From the NCBI GenBank assembly GCA_001298555.1, contig LJCW01000242.1, positions 1 through 64,000 of the forward strand: a DNA stretch of 64,000 nt. Reading direction: 5' to 3'. The position numbers were made by a program, and so were the translations under genes. Positions 55,335 through 64,000 of the stretch are shown here, one piece after another. This stretch comes from Actinobacteria bacterium OV450 (GTDB lineage Bacteria; Actinomycetota; Actinomycetes; Streptomycetales; Streptomycetaceae). A model generated the notes under the pieces. It saw only the letters and a program-made list of their open reading frames with translations. It was not told the DNA's origin and made no database searches. Within the stretch, counting starts at the first letter, position 1, and each line of letters begins with the position of its first letter.

Positions 55335-56552
55335 TTAGTTGTCGTCCTCGTCGATCAGGAAGCCCCGCATCGGCGACGGCGCCTGCTGCATCGGCTGCGG
55401 TGCAGCAGGCCGCACCGGAGCCATCGGCTGCGTCATCGCGGGAGACATCTGCTGCTGGCCACCGTACGAGGGGCCGCCCATCGGGGACGGGCCACCCATC
55501 GGCGAGGGACCGCCCATGGGCGACGGGGCACCCATGGAGGGGTTGCTCATCGAGTGGCCCATGGCTCCGGCCGGAGCCATCGACGGGGTCGGCGACGGCG
55601 GCAGCGCCGGGCCGGCCGGGTTGCGCGGCGGGGCCAGGGAGTCGTCCGCCTGGGTCTCCAGCTGACGCAGCTGCGACTCCAGGTAGGACTTCAGGCGCGT
55701 ACGGTACTCACGCTCGAAGCCCCGCAGGTCCTCGACCTTGCGCTCCAGCGTGGCGCGGGCGGACTCCAGCGAGCCCATCGCGACGCGGTGCTTCTCCTGG
55801 GCGTCCCGCTCCAGCGCGTCGGCCTTGGCACGGGCGTCCCGCTCCAGGCCCTCGGCGCGGCTGCGCGCCTCGCCGACGATCTTGTTGGCCTCGGAGCGGG
55901 CCTCCGCGATCGCCTGGTCGGCGGTCTGCTGCGCCAGCGACAGGACGCGGGCGGCGCTGTCGCCACCGGGGCCCTGCTGCGGGAGCTGCGGCTGCTGCTG
56001 CATCGGCTGCATCTGCTGGCCCATGGGCTGCATCTGCTGACCCATCTGCTGCATCTGCTGGCCCATGGGCTGCATCTGCTGGCCGAGCGGGTTCTGGCCG
56101 CCCATGGACTGCTGGCCCATCTGCTGCTGGCCGCCCATGGTGTGCATGGGGCCGCCCATCGGGCCCGGGCCGCCCGGACCCTGCGGTCCGAGTCCGCCGG
56201 GGCCGGCCGGAAGCTGCGGCTGGCCGCCCGGGAGCTGCGGCGGGCCCATCTGCGGCGGGCCCTGCTGCGCCGGCGGGCCGGATATGGCGGCGGGCACGGG
56301 GGCACCGGGGCCTCCGGGGCCGCGCTGGTCCTGGGGTTCCGGCTTGCGCATGCCCTGCTGCTGCTGGTTCTGCGCGGCGGCACGCGTGGCGGCGGCCAGC
56401 TTCGCGCGCAGGTCCTCGTTCTCGCGCAGCAGGCGCGTCAGCTCGGATTCGACCTCGTCGAGGAAGGCATCGACCTCGTCCTCGTCATAGCCTTCTCGGA
56501 GGCGGACGGTCGTGAACTGCTTGTTCCGCACGTCCTCGGGAGTCAGCGGCAT
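55335..56552 (-). CDS. divIVA: DivIVA polar growth and division protein
   Basis: Curvature-sensing coiled-coil protein that marks hyphal tips in Streptomyces. The N-terminal domain MPLTPEDVRNKQFTTVRLRE and DEDEVDAFLDEVESELTRLL is the conserved membrane-binding/crossed-coil part. A Pro/Gly/Gln/Met-rich region (about residues 65-195) with QQMQPMGQQ repeats separates it from a long coiled coil (ARVLSLAQQTADQAIAEARSEAN to SQLRQLE). The C-terminus is again Pro/Gly/Met-rich. At 405 residues it is of the length seen in Streptomyces. Likely essential by analogy. Confidence 0.95.
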   Translation of the reverse strand: MPLTPEDVRNKQFTTVRLREGYDEDEVDAFLDEVESELTRLLRENEDLRAKLAAATRAAAQNQQQQGMRKPEPQDQRGPGGPGAPVPAAISGPPAQQGPPQMGPPQLPGGQPQLPAGPGGLGPQGPGGPGPMGGPMHTMGGQQQMGQQSMGGQNPLGQQMQPMGQQMQQMGQQMQPMGQQMQPMQQQPQLPQQGPGGDSAARVLSLAQQTADQAIAEARSEANKIVGEARSRAEGLERDARAKADALERDAQEKHRVAMGSLESARATLERKVEDLRGFEREYRTRLKSYLESQLRQLETQADDSLAPPRNPAGPALPPSPTPSMAPAGAMGHSMSNPSMGAPSPMGGPSPMGGPSPMGGPSYGGQQQMSPAMTQPMAPVRPAAPQPMQQAPSPMRGFLIDEDDN

Positions 56553-56634
56553 GTCTTCTTCACCTCTACGTAGTCGTCGGCAGTCGGCAAGACCGTATCG
56601 GGACTGTCCCCACGCCCGCGGGGAAGCTCATCGT

Positions 56635-56931
56635 TCACACGCTTCTCGCAGCGGTGCTCACGAAACTGATGAGTATGTAAACGATGATCATCAGAACGAA
56701 GAAGGACAGGTCGAGTGCCACGCCCCCGAGACGCAACGGCGGAATGAAACGCCGGAGAAGCTTGAGCGGTGGATCGGTGACAGTGTAGGTGGCCTCAAGG
56801 ACGACCACCATCGCCTTGCCGGGTGTCCATGAACGTGCGAACTGGAAGACGTAGTCCATCACCAGTCGGAAGATCAGCACGATAAGGAAGCACATCAGCA
56901 CGATGTAGACCACCTGCAGTGCGACGCCCAT
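56635..56931 (-). CDS. yggT: YggT family membrane protein
   Basis: A 98-residue protein with two hydrophobic segments (VVYIVLMCFLIVLIFRLVMDYVF; FFVLMIIVYILISFVSTA) around the conserved stretch TYTVTDPPLKLLRRFIPPLRLGG. Usually found beside sepF and yggS in division clusters; exact role unknown. Confidence 0.92.
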   Translation of the reverse strand: MGVALQVVYIVLMCFLIVLIFRLVMDYVFQFARSWTPGKAMVVVLEATYTVTDPPLKLLRRFIPPLRLGGVALDLSFFVLMIIVYILISFVSTAARSV

Positions 56932-56991
56932 CCCGCGCTTCCCTCTCCCCTGCTCTCACTCTGGCCCCGGCCCCGTGTCTGACGGATCGGT

Positions 56992-57600
56992 CTAGCTTTG
57001 GTTGAAGAACCCGCCCTCCGCGATGCGGGCCTTGTCCTCCGCCGTGACATCGACGTTAGCAGGCGACAGCAGGAACACCTTCTGTGTCACGCGTTCAATG
57101 CTGCCGTGCAGGCCGAAGACGAGGCCGGCGGCAAAGTCGACAAGTCGCTTCGCATCCGTGTCGTCCATCTCGGTGAGGTTCATGATCACCGGAGTGCCCT
57201 CACGGAAGTGTTCCCCGATGGTACGGGCCTCGTTGTAGGTCCGGGGGTGCAGCGTCGTGATGCGGTACGGCTCCCGCTCGGAGACGACCTTGGGCATGAT
57301 CACGGGGGCGTTCTTCTCCAGGTTCGAGCGTTCAGGTGTGATGGATGCCACGGGGGCAATTCGCGCAGGACGTCCGTTTTCCACCGGCAATGGGATGGGT
57401 TCCCGTTGCGCCGGAGGCTGGGTGACTCGTACCGGTTCGTCCGTTACGGGCGGTTGGTGCACGGGCTGCTGGCGCCGGCGATCCCGCTCCGGTTCCGGCT
57501 CGGGCTCGAACTCGTCGTCGGGGTCGTACCCCGGGTTGTCGTACCGGTCGTCCTCCACGAGGCCGAGGTAGACCGCCATCTTGCGCATCGCGCCGGCCAT
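56992..57600 (-). CDS. sepF: Cell division protein SepF
   Basis: Membrane-tethering partner of FtsZ. The N-terminus [20 protein letters not shown] is an amphipathic membrane anchor; an acidic/Pro-rich linker follows; residues about 115-200 form the SepF domain ([50 protein letters not shown]). ATG 57600 is the first of three Met in the opening. Confidence 0.94.
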   Translation of the reverse strand: MAGAMRKMAVYLGLVEDDRYDNPGYDPDDEFEPEPEPERDRRRQQPVHQPPVTDEPVRVTQPPAQREPIPLPVENGRPARIAPVASITPERSNLEKNAPVIMPKVVSEREPYRITTLHPRTYNEARTIGEHFREGTPVIMNLTEMDDTDAKRLVDFAAGLVFGLHGSIERVTQKVFLLSPANVDVTAEDKARIAEGGFFNQS

Positions 57601-57751
57601 TCTCTGAGTCCTCCGCTCTGTGGTGGATCGCCCTGTCGCAGGTGTGTCGCCGTATCACCAAAGTAACCAACTGCCCGCGATCCACGTGGTCTGTCCGCCC
57701 ATCAGCGGGAATGACCATATTTTCTGCTGTGGTCCGACTTTCTTCGCGACG

Positions 57752-58471
57752 TTACCCGAGCCGGGGTCTCGCGCCGAGTACCGCAGTGCCGACGCGTACA
57801 TGTGTCGCACCGGCCGCAACGGCCTGTTCCAGGTCTGCACTCATCCCGGCGGAGACCATCGTGGCAGCCGGATGGTCCGCGCGCAGGCGGGATGACAATT
57901 CCACCAGCCGCTCGAAAGCGGCCTGTTCGCGTCCCGCGTAGGGCCCGGCCAGCGGAGCCACGGTCATCAGACCGTCGAGCCGCAGTCCGGGCGCCCCGGC
58001 CACGAGGTCCGCGAGTTCACCGAGCTGCTCCGCGGCGGCGCCGCCGCGGGAGCCGCGCTCCCCCGACTCGGCGTCGAGGGCGATCTGCACGAGGCAGCCG
58101 AGTTCACGCCCGGCCCCCTCAGCGGCCGCGGAGAGCGCTGTGACGAGCTTCGGCCGGTCGACCGACTGCACGACCTGCGCGTATCCCGCAACGGAACGGA
58201 CTTTGTTCGTCTGCAACTGGCCCACGAAGTGCCAGCTGAGCGGCAGATCCGCGCAGGCTGCGGCCTTGGGCGCCGCATCCTGGTCGCGATTCTCCGCCAC
58301 ATGACGGACCCCCAGGTCCGCCAGCAGTCGTACGTCGCTCGCGGGGTAGGTCTTGGTGACGACGATGAGCGTCACCTCGTCCCGCCCGCGCCCCGCGGCC
58401 GCACAGGCGGACGCGATGCGCTCCTCCACCCGCGCGAGGTTCTCCGCGAGTTCCGACTTACGATCCGTCAT
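57752..58471 (-). CDS. yggS: YggS-family PLP-binding protein
   Basis: PLP homeostasis protein of the alanine-racemase-like fold, 239 residues. The PLP Lys is in TLIVVTKTYPASDVRLLADLGV; RHVAENRDQDA, LSWHFVGQLQTNKVRSV and the C-terminal STHVRVGTAVLG-like end are conserved. Lies between pgeF and sepF, in the same orientation as the division genes. Confidence 0.93.
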   Translation of the reverse strand: MTDRKSELAENLARVEERIASACAAAGRGRDEVTLIVVTKTYPASDVRLLADLGVRHVAENRDQDAAPKAAACADLPLSWHFVGQLQTNKVRSVAGYAQVVQSVDRPKLVTALSAAAEGAGRELGCLVQIALDAESGERGSRGGAAAEQLGELADLVAGAPGLRLDGLMTVAPLAGPYAGREQAAFERLVELSSRLRADHPAATMVSAGMSADLEQAVAAGATHVRVGTAVLGARPRLG

Positions 58472-58474
58472 TAC

Positions 58475-59206
58475 CTAGTCCAACCAGACATATCCGGCAA
58501 GCCGCCCGGTCACCCGGTCGCGGCGGTACGAGAAGTGGTCCCGCGACTCCAGTGTGCAGACCGGCGAACGGTGCAGGTTCACCACCCCCGCCTCCGCGAG
58601 CTGGGCGTGCACCCCGGCGACCACGTCGACGGACGGCGTCCCCCAGCTCGTCTCCCCGTAGGCGGCCGGCACGGCTTCGGCGACCGCGTCCCGCATCTCG
58701 GCGGGCACCTCGTAGCAGCGGCCGCAGATCGCGGGGCCGGTCCGGGCGATGATCCGCCCCGGTTCGGCCCCGAGGGAGACCATGGCCTCCACTGCGGCGG
58801 GCACCACTCCGGCGACCAGTCCGGGCCGTCCCGCGTGGGCCGCGCCCGCGACCCCCGCGACGGGGTCGGCCAGCAGCACCGGGGTGCAGTCCGCGGTGAG
58901 CACCGCGAGGGCGAGACCCCGACGGGCGGTCACCACCGCGTCCACCGCCGGGATGTCGGCGGCGGCGCCCCAGGGTCCCGGGACCACCGCCACGTCCTTG
59001 CCGTGGACCTGGTTCATCCAGACCACCCGGTCCGGCTCGATGCCCAGGGCCCGGGCGGCGGCCGCCCGGTTCGCGAGAACGGCGGTGGGGTCGTCCCCGA
59101 CCGCGCCGCCGAGATTGAGCTCCTCGTACGGAACGGCGCTCACCCCGCCCCACCGGTCGGTGAAGGCGAAGTGGGCGCCGTTCTCGATGTGCTGCCCCAG
59201 CGTCAC
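58475..59206 (-). CDS. pgeF: Multicopper-oxidase-like purine nucleoside phosphorylase / laccase domain protein (YlmD, PgeF)
   Basis: A 243-residue protein of the YfiH/YlmD family. Its motifs include [26 protein letters not shown] (Cys/Asp), [14 protein letters not shown] and [15 protein letters not shown]. Family members act on purine nucleosides and, in E. coli, remove misincorporated residues from peptidoglycan precursors. GTG 59206 overlaps the ftsZ stop (GTGA). Confidence 0.9.
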   Translation of the reverse strand: MTLGQHIENGAHFAFTDRWGGVSAVPYEELNLGGAVGDDPTAVLANRAAAARALGIEPDRVVWMNQVHGKDVAVVPGPWGAAADIPAVDAVVTARRGLALAVLTADCTPVLLADPVAGVAGAAHAGRPGLVAGVVPAAVEAMVSLGAEPGRIIARTGPAICGRCYEVPAEMRDAVAEAVPAAYGETSWGTPSVDVVAGVHAQLAEAGVVNLHRSPVCTLESRDHFSYRRDRVTGRLAGYVWLD

Positions 59207-60408
59207 TTCAAGAAGTCCGGAACGTCCAGCTCCTCGGCCGGGCTGTCCTGGTACGGCCGGGCCGTCGGGACCTGCGGCGCGGGGGCCGGGGTCTCGACCG
59301 GAGCCGCCTCGACCGGGGCCGGGGGCTCTTCGCGCGGGGTGACCGTACCCAGTCCGCCGAAGGCCGGGCGCGCCGGCTCGGCCGCGCGGACCGGCGCCGG
59401 GGCCGGCTCCTCGCGCTTGGTGGACGCGGCACCGATGACGTTGTCCCGGCGGGCCGGGGGCTGTCCGCCGTCGAAGCCGGCGGCGATGACGGTGACCCGC
59501 ACCTCGTCGCCGAGCGCGTCGTCGATGACGGCGCCGAAGATGATGTTCGCCTCGGGGTGGGCGGCCTCGCTCACCAGCTGCGCGGCCTCGTTGATCTCGA
59601 AGAGACCGAGGTCCGAGCCACCGGAGATGGAGAGGAGCACGCCCCTCGCCCCGTCGATGGAGGCCTCCAGCAGCGGCGAGGAGATCGCCATCTCGGCCGC
59701 GGCCACGGCGCGGTCGTCGCCGCGGGCGGAGCCGATGCCCATGAGGGCCGAGCCCGCCTCGGACATGACGGACTTGACGTCCGCGAAGTCGAGGTTGATC
59801 AGACCGGGGGTGGTGATGAGGTCGGTGATGCCCTGGACACCCGAGAGCAGGACCTGGTCGGCCGACTTGAAGGCGTCCAGGACCGAGACCTGGCGGTCCG
59901 AGATGGACAGCAGCCGGTCGTTGGGGATGACGATGAGGGTGTCGACCTCTTCGCGGAGCTCGGCGATGCCGTCCTCCGCCTGGTTCGCGCGGCGCCTGCC
60001 CTCGAAGGTGAACGGCCGGGTGACCACACCGATCGTCAGGGCGCCGAGCGAGCGCGCGATGTTGGCGACGACGGGTGCGCCGCCGGTGCCGGTGCCGCCG
60101 CCCTCGCCGGCGGTGACGAAGACCATGTCGGCCCCCTTGAGGACCTCCTCGATCTCCTCGCGGTGGTCCTCTGCCGCCTTGCGACCGACTGCCGGGTTGG
60201 CGCCGGCGCCGAGGCCGCGGGTGAGTTCCCGGCCGACGTCGAGCTTGACGTCGGCGTCGCTCATCAACAGCGCCTGCGCGTCCGTGTTGATGGCGATGAA
60301 CTCGACGCCCTTGAGACCGACCTCGATCATTCGGTTGATGGCATTGACACCACCGCCGCCGACACCGATGACCTTGATGACTGCGAGGTAGTTCTGCGGT
60401 GCTGCCAC
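59203..60408 (-). CDS. ftsZ: Cell division protein FtsZ
   Basis: Tubulin-like GTPase of the Z ring, 401 residues. The GTP-binding signature is [35 protein letters not shown], the T7 synergy loop [11 protein letters not shown] and the C-terminal peptide [10 protein letters not shown] (for SepF/FtsW contacts) are all present, after a Pro/Ala-rich linker (about 320-390). GTG 60408 with GAGAGG upstream. The 280-bp upstream region holds several operator-like repeats. Confidence 0.97.
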   Translation of the reverse strand: MAAPQNYLAVIKVIGVGGGGVNAINRMIEVGLKGVEFIAINTDAQALLMSDADVKLDVGRELTRGLGAGANPAVGRKAAEDHREEIEEVLKGADMVFVTAGEGGGTGTGGAPVVANIARSLGALTIGVVTRPFTFEGRRRANQAEDGIAELREEVDTLIVIPNDRLLSISDRQVSVLDAFKSADQVLLSGVQGITDLITTPGLINLDFADVKSVMSEAGSALMGIGSARGDDRAVAAAEMAISSPLLEASIDGARGVLLSISGGSDLGLFEINEAAQLVSEAAHPEANIIFGAVIDDALGDEVRVTVIAAGFDGGQPPARRDNVIGAASTKREEPAPAPVRAAEPARPAFGGLGTVTPREEPPAPVEAAPVETPAPAPQVPTARPYQDSPAEELDVPDFLK

Positions 60409-60507
60409 GTCGAAGGCCTCTCGCCTCGAGTTACGTGTCGCCGCCTCGCGGGCCTGCGTTGCGACGACTGATGCCGAAATGTGGGACGGTCCGAACGCGC
60501 CGACCCG

Positions 60508-60607
60508 AACCCTAACCCTGAAGTTTAGGGTTAAGTATGTGTCTGTTCCCTGGACTCTTCCGAACAGGACACTAAGTCGACAAGTAGCGCGTGTTCAACG
60601 AACACGC
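60508..60607 (-). promoter_or_regulatory. ftsZ control region with two inverted repeats and a GACAC motif
   Basis: AACCCTAA/TTAGGGTT (60508-60515, 60525-60532), GCGTGTTC/GAACACGC (60589-60596, 60600-60607) and a GACAC at 60568-60572. GACAC is the core recognised by the sporulation regulator WhiA, which is known to act on ftsZ in Streptomyces; the other two are unassigned palindromes. Confidence 0.45.
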
Positions 60608-60688
60608 CGAACCTCCCGTTTTTCTTTTCACCCTATGTGATCACCCGTATCGGTGGCCAACCAGGGTGCGTCGCTGTTCGACCCGACG

Positions 60689-61540
60689 TCAACTCCCGGA
60701 CACCGCAGGGGCGGTGGGGACGCTCACGTCAAAGTGGTCAGCCCTGGGCGCCGCTTTCAGCAGCGCGGTCAGCGCGCGGCCTTTGGCCTCGCCCTGCTCG
60801 CCGCTCCCCCACACCACGGTGCGGCCCCGGCTCAACTCCAGTACGACCGAGTCGTAGGACCCCATCCTGACCTGCACGGTCTCCTTGGCGACCGGCTCGG
60901 GGAGGTCTCCGGCGACGCCCACGGCCTCGCGTAGCAGCCGCTCCTCGTCGAAGCGGCGGCCGCTCGGCGACTGCGCCGCGGACAATTCGAGGACCGGAAC
61001 GCCCGCCGGTGCTTTCGGAACCGTGTCGAATCGCACACCCGATGCGTCCACTTCCACGAACTTGGCGTCCTTTTTGATGAGCAGGACGGGTTTGCGCTCC
61101 GTCACTTTCAGCCCGATTCCGTGGGGCCACGCCCGCACCACATCGACCGAATCGACACGGGGCAGCCGGCTGCGGACCCGGCCCGCGATCTCGTCCGTGT
61201 CCACGGACACCAGCGGCGCCCCGACCGGTACGGCGGCGGCCGCCAGCACCTGCTCGGGCGTCAGGACCAGGGTTCCGCTCGTGGTCACCTTCTCGACCCG
61301 GAGCCAGGAGGAGCCGTAGAGGACCCAGCTGCCGCCCCCCGCGAGGAGGACGGCGGCGAGGAGGCAGAGCAGCACGGGGCCCCGGTGCCGCAGACGCCGG
61401 ACGAGGCGCTGGACACCGGGGCCCTGCGGGCCGGATCCCTTGGACGACTTGGGCGGTTTCGGCGGCTTGGGAGAGCCGGAGCCCTTGCCCCTGCGGGCGG
61501 ACCCGGGGTTGCCGCGCTGTGCGGTCGTCGCTCCGGCCAC
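60689..61540 (-). CDS. ftsQ: Cell division protein FtsQ
   Basis: A 283-residue divisome protein. Basic Pro/Lys-rich N-terminus, one transmembrane helix (VLLCLLAAVLLAGGGSWVLY), then the POTRA-type domain (SWLRVEKVTTSGTLVLTPEQVLAAAAVPVG) and C-terminal FtsQ domain. GTG 61540 with GGAGG. Next to murG and followed, after a 280-bp region, by ftsZ. Confidence 0.94.
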   Translation of the reverse strand: MAGATTAQRGNPGSARRGKGSGSPKPPKPPKSSKGSGPQGPGVQRLVRRLRHRGPVLLCLLAAVLLAGGGSWVLYGSSWLRVEKVTTSGTLVLTPEQVLAAAAVPVGAPLVSVDTDEIAGRVRSRLPRVDSVDVVRAWPHGIGLKVTERKPVLLIKKDAKFVEVDASGVRFDTVPKAPAGVPVLELSAAQSPSGRRFDEERLLREAVGVAGDLPEPVAKETVQVRMGSYDSVVLELSRGRTVVWGSGEQGEAKGRALTALLKAAPRADHFDVSVPTAPAVSGS

Positions 61541-61556
61541 TCCTGTGCCTCCTGCG

Positions 61557-62651
61557 TTAGCGGTTCCTGTGTGCGGCGATCGCCTCGTACACCATCGCGA
61601 CGAGCAGGTCGTCGGCGTCGCGGCGACCGAACTCGGCGGCGGCGCGGGACATCTCGTACAGCCGGTGCGGGTCGGCGAGCACCGGCAGGACCTGGCTGAG
61701 CACCCAGTCGGGGGTCAGCTCCGCGTCGTCGACGAGCAGGCCGCCGCCGGCCTTGACCACCGGCTGGGCGTTGAGCCGCTGTTCGCCGTTGCCGATCGGC
61801 AGCGGGACGTACGCGGCCGGCAGCCCGACGGCGGAGAGTTCGGCGACGGTCATCGCGCCCGCCCGGCACAGCATCATGTCGGCGGCGGCGTACGCGAGGT
61901 CCATCCGGTCCACGTACGGTACCGGCACATACGGCGGCATCCCGGGCATGTTGTCGACACGCGGCAGTTCGTTCTTCGGACCGACCGCGTGCAGGATCTG
62001 GATCCCTGAGCGCTGGAGGGTCGGAGCGACCTGCTGGATGGTCTCGTTGAGGCGGCGGGCGCCCTGCGAGCCGCCGGAGACCAGCAGCGTCGGCAGGTTG
62101 GGGTCCAGGCCGAACGCCGCGCGCGCTTCCGGGCGGGCCGCGGCCCGGTCCAGGGTGGAGATGCTGCGGCGCAGCGGGATGCCCACGTAGCGGGCGCCGC
62201 GCAGCTTGCTGTCGGGGGTGGAGACCGCGACGGCGTGCGCGTAACGGGAGCCGATCTTGTTGGCCAGTCCCGGCCTGGCGTTGGCCTCGTGGACGATGAT
62301 CGGCACCCCGAGCCGCTTGGCGGCCAGGTAGCCGGGCAGGGCCACGTAGCCGCCGAAGCCGACGACGCAGTCGGCCTTGGTGCGCTCCAGGATCTCCTCG
62401 GCGGCCTTGATCGTGCCGCGCAGCCGTCCGGGGACGGTGATCAGCTCGGGGGTGGGCTTGCGGGGCAGCGGGACGGCGGGGATCAGCCCCAGCTCATAGC
62501 CGCGCTCGGGCACGAGGCGGGTTTCGAGCCCGCGCTCCGTGCCGAGGGCGGTGATGCCCACGGAAGGGTCCTGCCTGCGCAGGGCGTCCGCGAGGGCGAG
62601 CGCCGGCTCGATGTGGCCGGCGGTCCCCCCACCGGCGAGTACGACATGCAC
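61557..62651 (-). CDS. murG: Lipid II synthase MurG (UDP-GlcNAc transferase)
   Basis: Adds GlcNAc to lipid I. The 364-residue protein has [68 protein letters not shown] and donor-site [26 protein letters not shown] 62651; 6 bp after the ftsW stop. It is the housekeeping copy, in contrast to the paralogue at 43.7 kb. Confidence 0.96.
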   Translation of the reverse strand: MHVVLAGGGTAGHIEPALALADALRRQDPSVGITALGTERGLETRLVPERGYELGLIPAVPLPRKPTPELITVPGRLRGTIKAAEEILERTKADCVVGFGGYVALPGYLAAKRLGVPIIVHEANARPGLANKIGSRYAHAVAVSTPDSKLRGARYVGIPLRRSISTLDRAAARPEARAAFGLDPNLPTLLVSGGSQGARRLNETIQQVAPTLQRSGIQILHAVGPKNELPRVDNMPGMPPYVPVPYVDRMDLAYAAADMMLCRAGAMTVAELSAVGLPAAYVPLPIGNGEQRLNAQPVVKAGGGLLVDDAELTPDWVLSQVLPVLADPHRLYEMSRAAAEFGRRDADDLLVAMVYEAIAAHRNR

Positions 62652-62657
62652 CGAAAT

Positions 62658-64000
62658 TCACCGCTCTCCGGACGGACGCCTCTTGACGATCCGTCTCATC
62701 GACTTCCATCTCTGCCCGCTCCGCTTCCAGCCGGTCCTCGGCTGGCGCATCGCGAGCGCCGCGCGCGCCGCCGGCTCCTCCCGCGCGAACGCGATGAGCA
62801 GTCCGACCGCGAACATCGTCGGCAGCAGCGCGGACCCCCCGTACGAGAACAGCGGGAGCGGGACTCCGGCGATCGGCAGCAGACCGAGCACCGCACCGAT
62901 GTTGATCACGGCCTGGGCCGTGATCCAGGTGGTCACGCCTCCCGCGGCATACCGTACGAAGGAGTCCTCCGTGCGTCCGGCCACGCGGATACCCGCATAG
63001 CCTAGAGCCGCGAACAGGGCGAGTACCGACAGCGTCCCCGCCAGACCCAGTTCCTCCCCGGTGATGGCGAAGATGAAGTCGGTATGGGCTTCGGGCAGTT
63101 GCCCCCATTTTTCCACACTGGCACCCAAACCGGAACCGAACCATCCGCCGGATGCGAGGGCATAGATCCCGTGCACGGCCTGCCAGCACAGGTCGTTCCG
63201 GCCGGGATCCGTCGCGCCGATGCAGGCGAGCCGGTCCATCCGGTGCGGACTGGTCTTGATCAGCAGTGCGACGATCACACCCGCGAACGCCAGCACCGCC
63301 ACGAACATCCGGGTCGGAGCACCCGCCAGCCACAGCAGGCCGAACAGGATGGCCCCGAGGATCATCGCGGTGCCCATGTCCCCGCCCAGCATGATCAGCC
63401 CGAGCAACAGGAAGGCGACCGGGACCAGCGGCACCAGCAGGTGCTTCCACTGGCTCAGCAGCTCCTTGTCGCCCTTGCGCGCGAGCAGATCGGCGCCCCA
63501 CAGGATCAGTGCCAGCTTGCCGAACTCACTGGGCTGCAGCATGAACGGACCGCCAAGGGAGATCCAATTCTGGTTGCCGTTGATCGCCACCCCTATCCCG
63601 GGGACCTGGACCAGGACCATGAGGAACAGGGTGCCCGCGAGCACGGGGTACGACAGCGCCCGGTGCAGTTTGACCGGCATCCGCGAGGCGACCAGCAGCA
63701 GCACGGTGCCGATCAGGGCGGCGAGGAACTGCTTCTTGAAGAAGTACGCGTCCCCCAGGCCCAGCTGGAGGGCTTTGATCATGGAGGCCGAGTAGACCAT
63801 CACCAGGCCGAGCACGGTGATGAGCAGCGAGCTGCCGAAAATCAGGTAATAGGCGGTGAGGGGGCGGTCCCAGGCCTTGCGCAACTGCCGCTGCGTACGC
63901 CGCAGCCGCTCCAGCGGCCCGCGTCCGGCGGGCCGCTTCAGCCTCCCCGCAGGACGCGGGCGTCCCTGCGCCTTGACCGTCCTGCCGGGCTTGGCGCCCT
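62658..64000 (-). CDS. ftsW: Lipid II polymerase FtsW (5' end outside the window)
   Basis: SEDS-family peptidoglycan glycosyltransferase. At least eight helices are visible. Motifs include ITVLGLVMVYSASM, NQNWISLGGPFMLQPSEFGKLALIL, the catalytic-region EKWGQLPEAHTDFIFAITGEELG, and GLLPIAGVPLPLFSYGGSALLP. The frame remains open to the right edge (a basic Arg/Pro-rich N-terminus reads GAKPGRTVKAQGRPR), so the start is beyond 64000. The TTG at 63884 is not the start. C-terminal end is basic. Confidence 0.96.
   Translation of the reverse strand, partial: GAKPGRTVKAQGRPRPAGRLKRPAGRGPLERLRRTQRQLRKAWDRPLTAYYLIFGSSLLITVLGLVMVYSASMIKALQLGLGDAYFFKKQFLAALIGTVLLLVASRMPVKLHRALSYPVLAGTLFLMVLVQVPGIGVAINGNQNWISLGGPFMLQPSEFGKLALILWGADLLARKGDKELLSQWKHLLVPLVPVAFLLLGLIMLGGDMGTAMILGAILFGLLWLAGAPTRMFVAVLAFAGVIVALLIKTSPHRMDRLACIGATDPGRNDLCWQAVHGIYALASGGWFGSGLGASVEKWGQLPEAHTDFIFAITGEELGLAGTLSVLALFAALGYAGIRVAGRTEDSFVRYAAGGVTTWITAQAVINIGAVLGLLPIAGVPLPLFSYGGSALLPTMFAVGLLIAFAREEPAARAALAMRQPRTGWKRSGQRWKSMRRIVKRRPSGER

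Noticed and set aside
63882..63884. TTG as the ftsW start codon
   Set aside because: The frame stays open to the right edge and upstream codons encode a plausible basic N-terminus, so the real start is outside the window.
1..64000. Horizontal transfer island or prophage
   Set aside because: No integrase, transposase, tRNA attachment site or low-GC block; gene order follows the streptomycete core almost throughout.

Overview
The window is high-GC actinobacterial chromosome, almost certainly from a Streptomyces or close relative. The evidence is GC-rich codon third positions, frequent GTG starts, start-stop overlaps (ATGA/GTGA), leaderless promoters, and a gene order I recognise as the streptomycete core: lgt, trp block, his operon, dnaE, lspA/ileS, divIVA/sepF/ftsZ/ftsQ/murG/ftsW. 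I see no rRNA, tRNA, insertion sequence, prophage or CRISPR array.

Layout. 0.1-5.1 kb (+): a four-gene, end-overlapping operon of ADP-ribosylglycohydrolase, PfkB sugar kinase, class III CoA-transferase and CoA-ester lyase, then about 740 bp of short repeats. 5.9-15.3 kb (-): lgt, a DsbA-like membrane protein, trpA-trpB-trpM-trpC, a DUF2752 protein, two small membrane proteins, trpE and hisI. 15.4-16.6 kb (+): a TIGR03085 protein and a small secreted protein. 16.7-22.4 kb (-): a compact his operon hisD-hisC-hisB-(55-aa membrane protein)-hisH-priA-ridA-hisF. PriA supplies both the HisA and TrpF reactions, which fits the lack of trpF; trpD and trpG are also not here.

22.5-41.5 kb is mixed housekeeping and envelope content: a beta-helix-like membrane protein, a LON-domain protein, YbaK, an ABC-2 exporter, a NYN-domain protein, a 54-aa basic protein, dnaE, a DUF2252 protein, a second DsbA-like protein, a Tat-exported PhoD phosphatase, a secreted zinc metalloprotease, a dienelactone-hydrolase-like protein and a small mechanosensitive channel.

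41.5-45.8 kb holds the most interesting module: a two-component system (kinase and OmpR-type regulator) divergent from a two-gene operon encoding a second MurG-like glycosyltransferase and a LegB-like NAD-dependent sugar-nucleotide 4,6-dehydratase. Three direct repeats spaced 11-12 bp lie between them. The ordinary murG is present in the division cluster at 61.6 kb, so this one is a paralogue. I infer an inducible, regulator-controlled change to a cell-wall lipid intermediate.

46.3-51.3 kb (-): cation/proton antiporter, GNAT acetyltransferase, RluD-type pseudouridine synthase, lspA, and a TraR/DksA zinc-finger protein with a histone-H1-like tail. 51.6-55.0 kb (+): a translational T-box leader and ileS. 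55.3-64.0 kb (-): divIVA, yggT, sepF, yggS, pgeF (ylmD), ftsZ, ftsQ, murG and a 5'-truncated ftsW that runs off the right edge. These act together in lipid II synthesis, septation and polar growth.
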